DNA of 39,304 nt, taken from the NCBI GenBank assembly GCA_964444685.1, contig CAYUIG010000033.1, forward strand, positions 1 to 39,304, in the 5' to 3' direction. The notes under the pieces are model-generated. The model was given only the letters and a program-made list of their open reading frames with translations, ran no database searches and was not told where the DNA came from. The stretch's first letter is position 1. The number at the start of each line of letters is the position of its first letter. Source of the DNA: CAYUIG01 sp964444685 (GTDB lineage: Bacteria > Gemmatimonadota > Gemmatimonadetes > Longimicrobiales > RSA9). Shown one piece after another: positions 37,408 through 39,304 of the stretch. Made by a program: the position numbers and the translations under genes.

Positions 37408-39213
37408 GTGGCAACGAACCTCGAGAGCATCCGAATGACGTTTCTGGAGGATCTGAAGCGCCGCAAGATGGTGCAGTGGACGATCGCGTACGCCGCGTTC
37501 GCCGTCGTCGTGCTCGAGGTGGCCGACTTCCTCAGCGGTGCCTTCGCGTGGGAGGCGGCCGCGTTGCGCGTCCTCACCGTCATCGTAGCGTTCGGTTTCC
37601 TTTGTGTTCTGGTCCTCGCCTGGTTTCACGGCGAGCAGGGACATCAGGGTGTGCGTCCCGCCGAGGTCGCGCTCCTCCTGCTCGTCGTCCTCGCGGGCGG
37701 CGCCGTGGCGTGGGAGGTCGGGACGGGTCGCATCCTGGGCGGTGACAACGCGGCCGAGGACTCCGCGTTCCTCAACGGTGCGGGCGATCTGGTGTTCGCG
37801 GATCGTGCGGAGCTGGATCCCACACAGGCCGCGCACGGGATCGCGGTGCTGCCGTTCGTGACGATCGGCGGTGATGGCGAGGACCGCGCGTTCGCGGACG
37901 GGATCACGGAAGACATCATCGCGCAGCTTGGCCGGATCGGCACGCTGCGCGTGATCAGCCGCACGTCCGTGATGGGGTACCGCGACACCGACAAGCCGAT
38001 CCGTCAGATCGGTCAGGAGCTCGGCGTCGACGTGGTGCTCGAGGGCAGCATCCGCGTGGAGGGGAATCGCGTGCGCATCGTTGCGCAGCTCATCGATGCG
38101 CGCACGGACGAGCACCTCTGGGCGGAGACGTACGACAGCGATCTCTCCGACGTGCTCCAGGTGCAGGCGGATGTGGCGCGCAAGATCGCGGAGGCGCTGC
38201 AGACGACACTGACGCCGGAGGCGCAGCAGTGGCTCGCGTCGGCGGAAGGCCGCGAGGCCGATCCGGAGGCGCTGTCGCTGTTCCAGCAGGGGCGCCGTCT
38301 CGCCGACAGCGATGACCCCGCGGATCGGCGGAAGGCGGCGGACCTGTTCCGGCAGGCGGTTGCGATTGATTCGACGCTGACGGGCGCCTGGACGGCGCTC
38401 GCGCAGCTGAGCGCTCCCGATCCCATGCGTGCGCCGGCGGCGCCGCGGCCGGATGCGGAGGCGATCGTGGAGAAGGCGGTAGCCGCCGACCCGCAGAATC
38501 CGCAGGCGCATCTGCTCGCAGGTGTGCATCAGGCCGTCGAGCGCGGCGACCTCGATGCGGCGGAGCGAAGCGTGCGCGAGGCGCTGCGTCTGAACCCGAA
38601 CGATGCGGAGGCGCGCCGCTGGCTCGGCCGCATCTACACCGCGAAGGGTGAGCCGGAGCGCGGCCTGCGGGAGTACCGCATCGCGCAGCGCGTCGATCCG
38701 CGTTCGGCGGAGATCCGCAACGAGACGGGCGAGCTGTTGATGCAGATGGGACGCGTGAATGAAGCGGCCTCGGAGCTGCGGCAGGCGGTTCGGCTCGATA
38801 GCTCATTCGCGGCGGCGCGCGGGAACCTCACGCTCGTGTTCACGCAGATGGGCATGCCCGACAGCGCCATCGCGCACGTCCGGCACATGACGGACTTCGT
38901 TGCGCAGCCCGGCTTCGGCCAGGCCATCGCCGTGCAGGCGCTCGCGGCCACGGGGCGTCGCGAAGAGGCACGGCAGATAGCCGAGAGCGTCGAGGCCGAG
39001 GCGGCGGCGGGGCGTGTGCCCCCGATCGCCGTCGCGCACGTCTGGCTCGCGCTCGATGACACCGCCGCGGCACGGCCGTGGATCGAACGCGCGGGCGAGG
39101 CCGGGAAGAATCTGCTCCGACTGCGGCCCGGCTTCCAGCAGAAGTGGGGTCCGCTCGTCGACATCCCGGTCCCGCCCTCGACGTTCCCGACGCGCGCCGA
39201 TACCGGCCGCTGA
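37408..39213 (+). CDS. Membrane protein with TolB/FlgO-like domain and TPR repeats
   Basis: 601 residues. The opening FLEDLKRRKMVQWTIAYAA (about 12-30) is typical of this family, which often follows adenylate cyclase or winged-helix domains. Three transmembrane helices lie at about 23-42, 53-72 and 86-104. Next is a TolB/FlgO-like domain (about 142-265: GIAVLPFVTIGGDGEDRAFADGITEDIIAQLGRIGTLRVISRTSVMGYR, VLEGSIRVEGNRVRIVAQLIDARTDEHLWAETYD). The C-terminal half (about 285-560) is TPR repeats. The start is GTG at 37408 with CCGGAG at 37395-37400; ATG at 37435 is an alternative. It probably acts as a scaffold or sensor; there is no catalytic domain. Confidence 0.88.
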   Translation: MATNLESIRMTFLEDLKRRKMVQWTIAYAAFAVVVLEVADFLSGAFAWEAAALRVLTVIVAFGFLCVLVLAWFHGEQGHQGVRPAEVALLLLVVLAGGAVAWEVGTGRILGGDNAAEDSAFLNGAGDLVFADRAELDPTQAAHGIAVLPFVTIGGDGEDRAFADGITEDIIAQLGRIGTLRVISRTSVMGYRDTDKPIRQIGQELGVDVVLEGSIRVEGNRVRIVAQLIDARTDEHLWAETYDSDLSDVLQVQADVARKIAEALQTTLTPEAQQWLASAEGREADPEALSLFQQGRRLADSDDPADRRKAADLFRQAVAIDSTLTGAWTALAQLSAPDPMRAPAAPRPDAEAIVEKAVAADPQNPQAHLLAGVHQAVERGDLDAAERSVREALRLNPNDAEARRWLGRIYTAKGEPERGLREYRIAQRVDPRSAEIRNETGELLMQMGRVNEAASELRQAVRLDSSFAAARGNLTLVFTQMGMPDSAIAHVRHMTDFVAQPGFGQAIAVQALAATGRREEARQIAESVEAEAAAGRVPPIAVAHVWLALDDTAAARPWIERAGEAGKNLLRLRPGFQQKWGPLVDIPVPPSTFPTRADTGR

Positions 39214-39214
39214 G

Positions 39215-39304
39215 CTACGGGTAGAGGCTCCAGCCGTTCAGCAGCGACCGCTCGCCCGAGTGCAGGTAGCGTGGATCGGACAGCTCGGTAACGTACTTCT
39301 GCGC
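39215..39304 (-). CDS. C-terminal tail of an unrecognised protein (truncated by window edge)
   Basis: The last 29 codons of a minus-strand frame that runs off the right edge, ending GERSLLNGWSLYP and TAG at 39215-39217. The codon use is GC-rich like its neighbours. The stop lies 1 bp after the convergent TolB/TPR gene. The family is not recognisable from this piece. Confidence 0.5.
   Translation of the reverse strand, partial: AQKYVTELSDPRYLHSGERSLLNGWSLYP

Overview
This is a GC-rich window with two 100-N scaffold gaps (4420-4519 and 18942-19041), so it comes from a draft assembly. The gene content suggests a soil-type Gemmatimonadota or a close relative. The supporting genes are an orphan MacB/FtsX-type permease of the ADOP kind, a sortilin/BNR propeller protein of about 1000 residues, a TolB-like/TPR membrane protein, a four-repeat PPC-like secreted protein, six-bladed-propeller lipoproteins and several Tat-exported Gfo/Idh/MocA oxidoreductases. 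The phylum is inferred from gene content only; no rRNA gene is present.

Layout. 1-407: 5' end of glnS (minus). 408-618: tandem short repeats. 619-2062: secreted dienelactone-hydrolase-like protein and a DUF2911 protein (plus). 2046-3831: nadA-nadC (minus). 3966-5020: MATE transporter broken by a gap. 5056-6525: four-domain PPC-like secreted protein (minus). 6717-7360: vapBC-like toxin-antitoxin pair. 7365-11046: minus-strand operon of TonB-type receptor, ECF sigma factor and anti-sigma factor. 11169-15960: orphan lipoprotein, Tat-exported glycosylasparaginase, ADOP permease and outer-membrane barrel protein (plus). 15957-18885: threonine ammonia-lyase and ATP-dependent DNA ligase (minus) separated by an inverted-repeat element. 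19042-20612: two dihydrofolate-reductase-like genes divergent from a TetR regulator, with operator-like palindromes between. 20766-22878: PafBC-like WYL regulator pair. 22942-24210: VWA protein. 24347-31012: DUF1080 protein, propeller lipoprotein, two Tat Gfo/Idh oxidoreductases, ApbE and a Tat TIM-barrel isomerase. 31020-34124: sortilin-like propeller. 34316-37314: tightly packed FKBP, TIM-barrel, Gfo/Idh and CDP-alcohol phosphotransferase genes. 37408-39213: TolB/TPR protein. 39215-39304: tail of an unrecognised minus-strand gene.

Two themes stand out. First, 24347-31012 looks like a periplasmic sugar oxidation/isomerisation/hydrolysis module related to 3-keto-glycoside pathways, with an embedded flavin transferase. 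Second, the spacers carry several families of short, low-complexity or inverted repeats: a GAGTCTG/GGGTCTG heptad, a 14-bp GGCGGGCGAC unit, a 17-bp unit, and CACCGCGGAG-type hairpin elements. Several abut stop codons exactly, two fill whole convergent spacers, and one heptad block is translated in frame at the N-terminus of a Tat-exported oxidoreductase. These repeats are the best candidate here for something undescribed.
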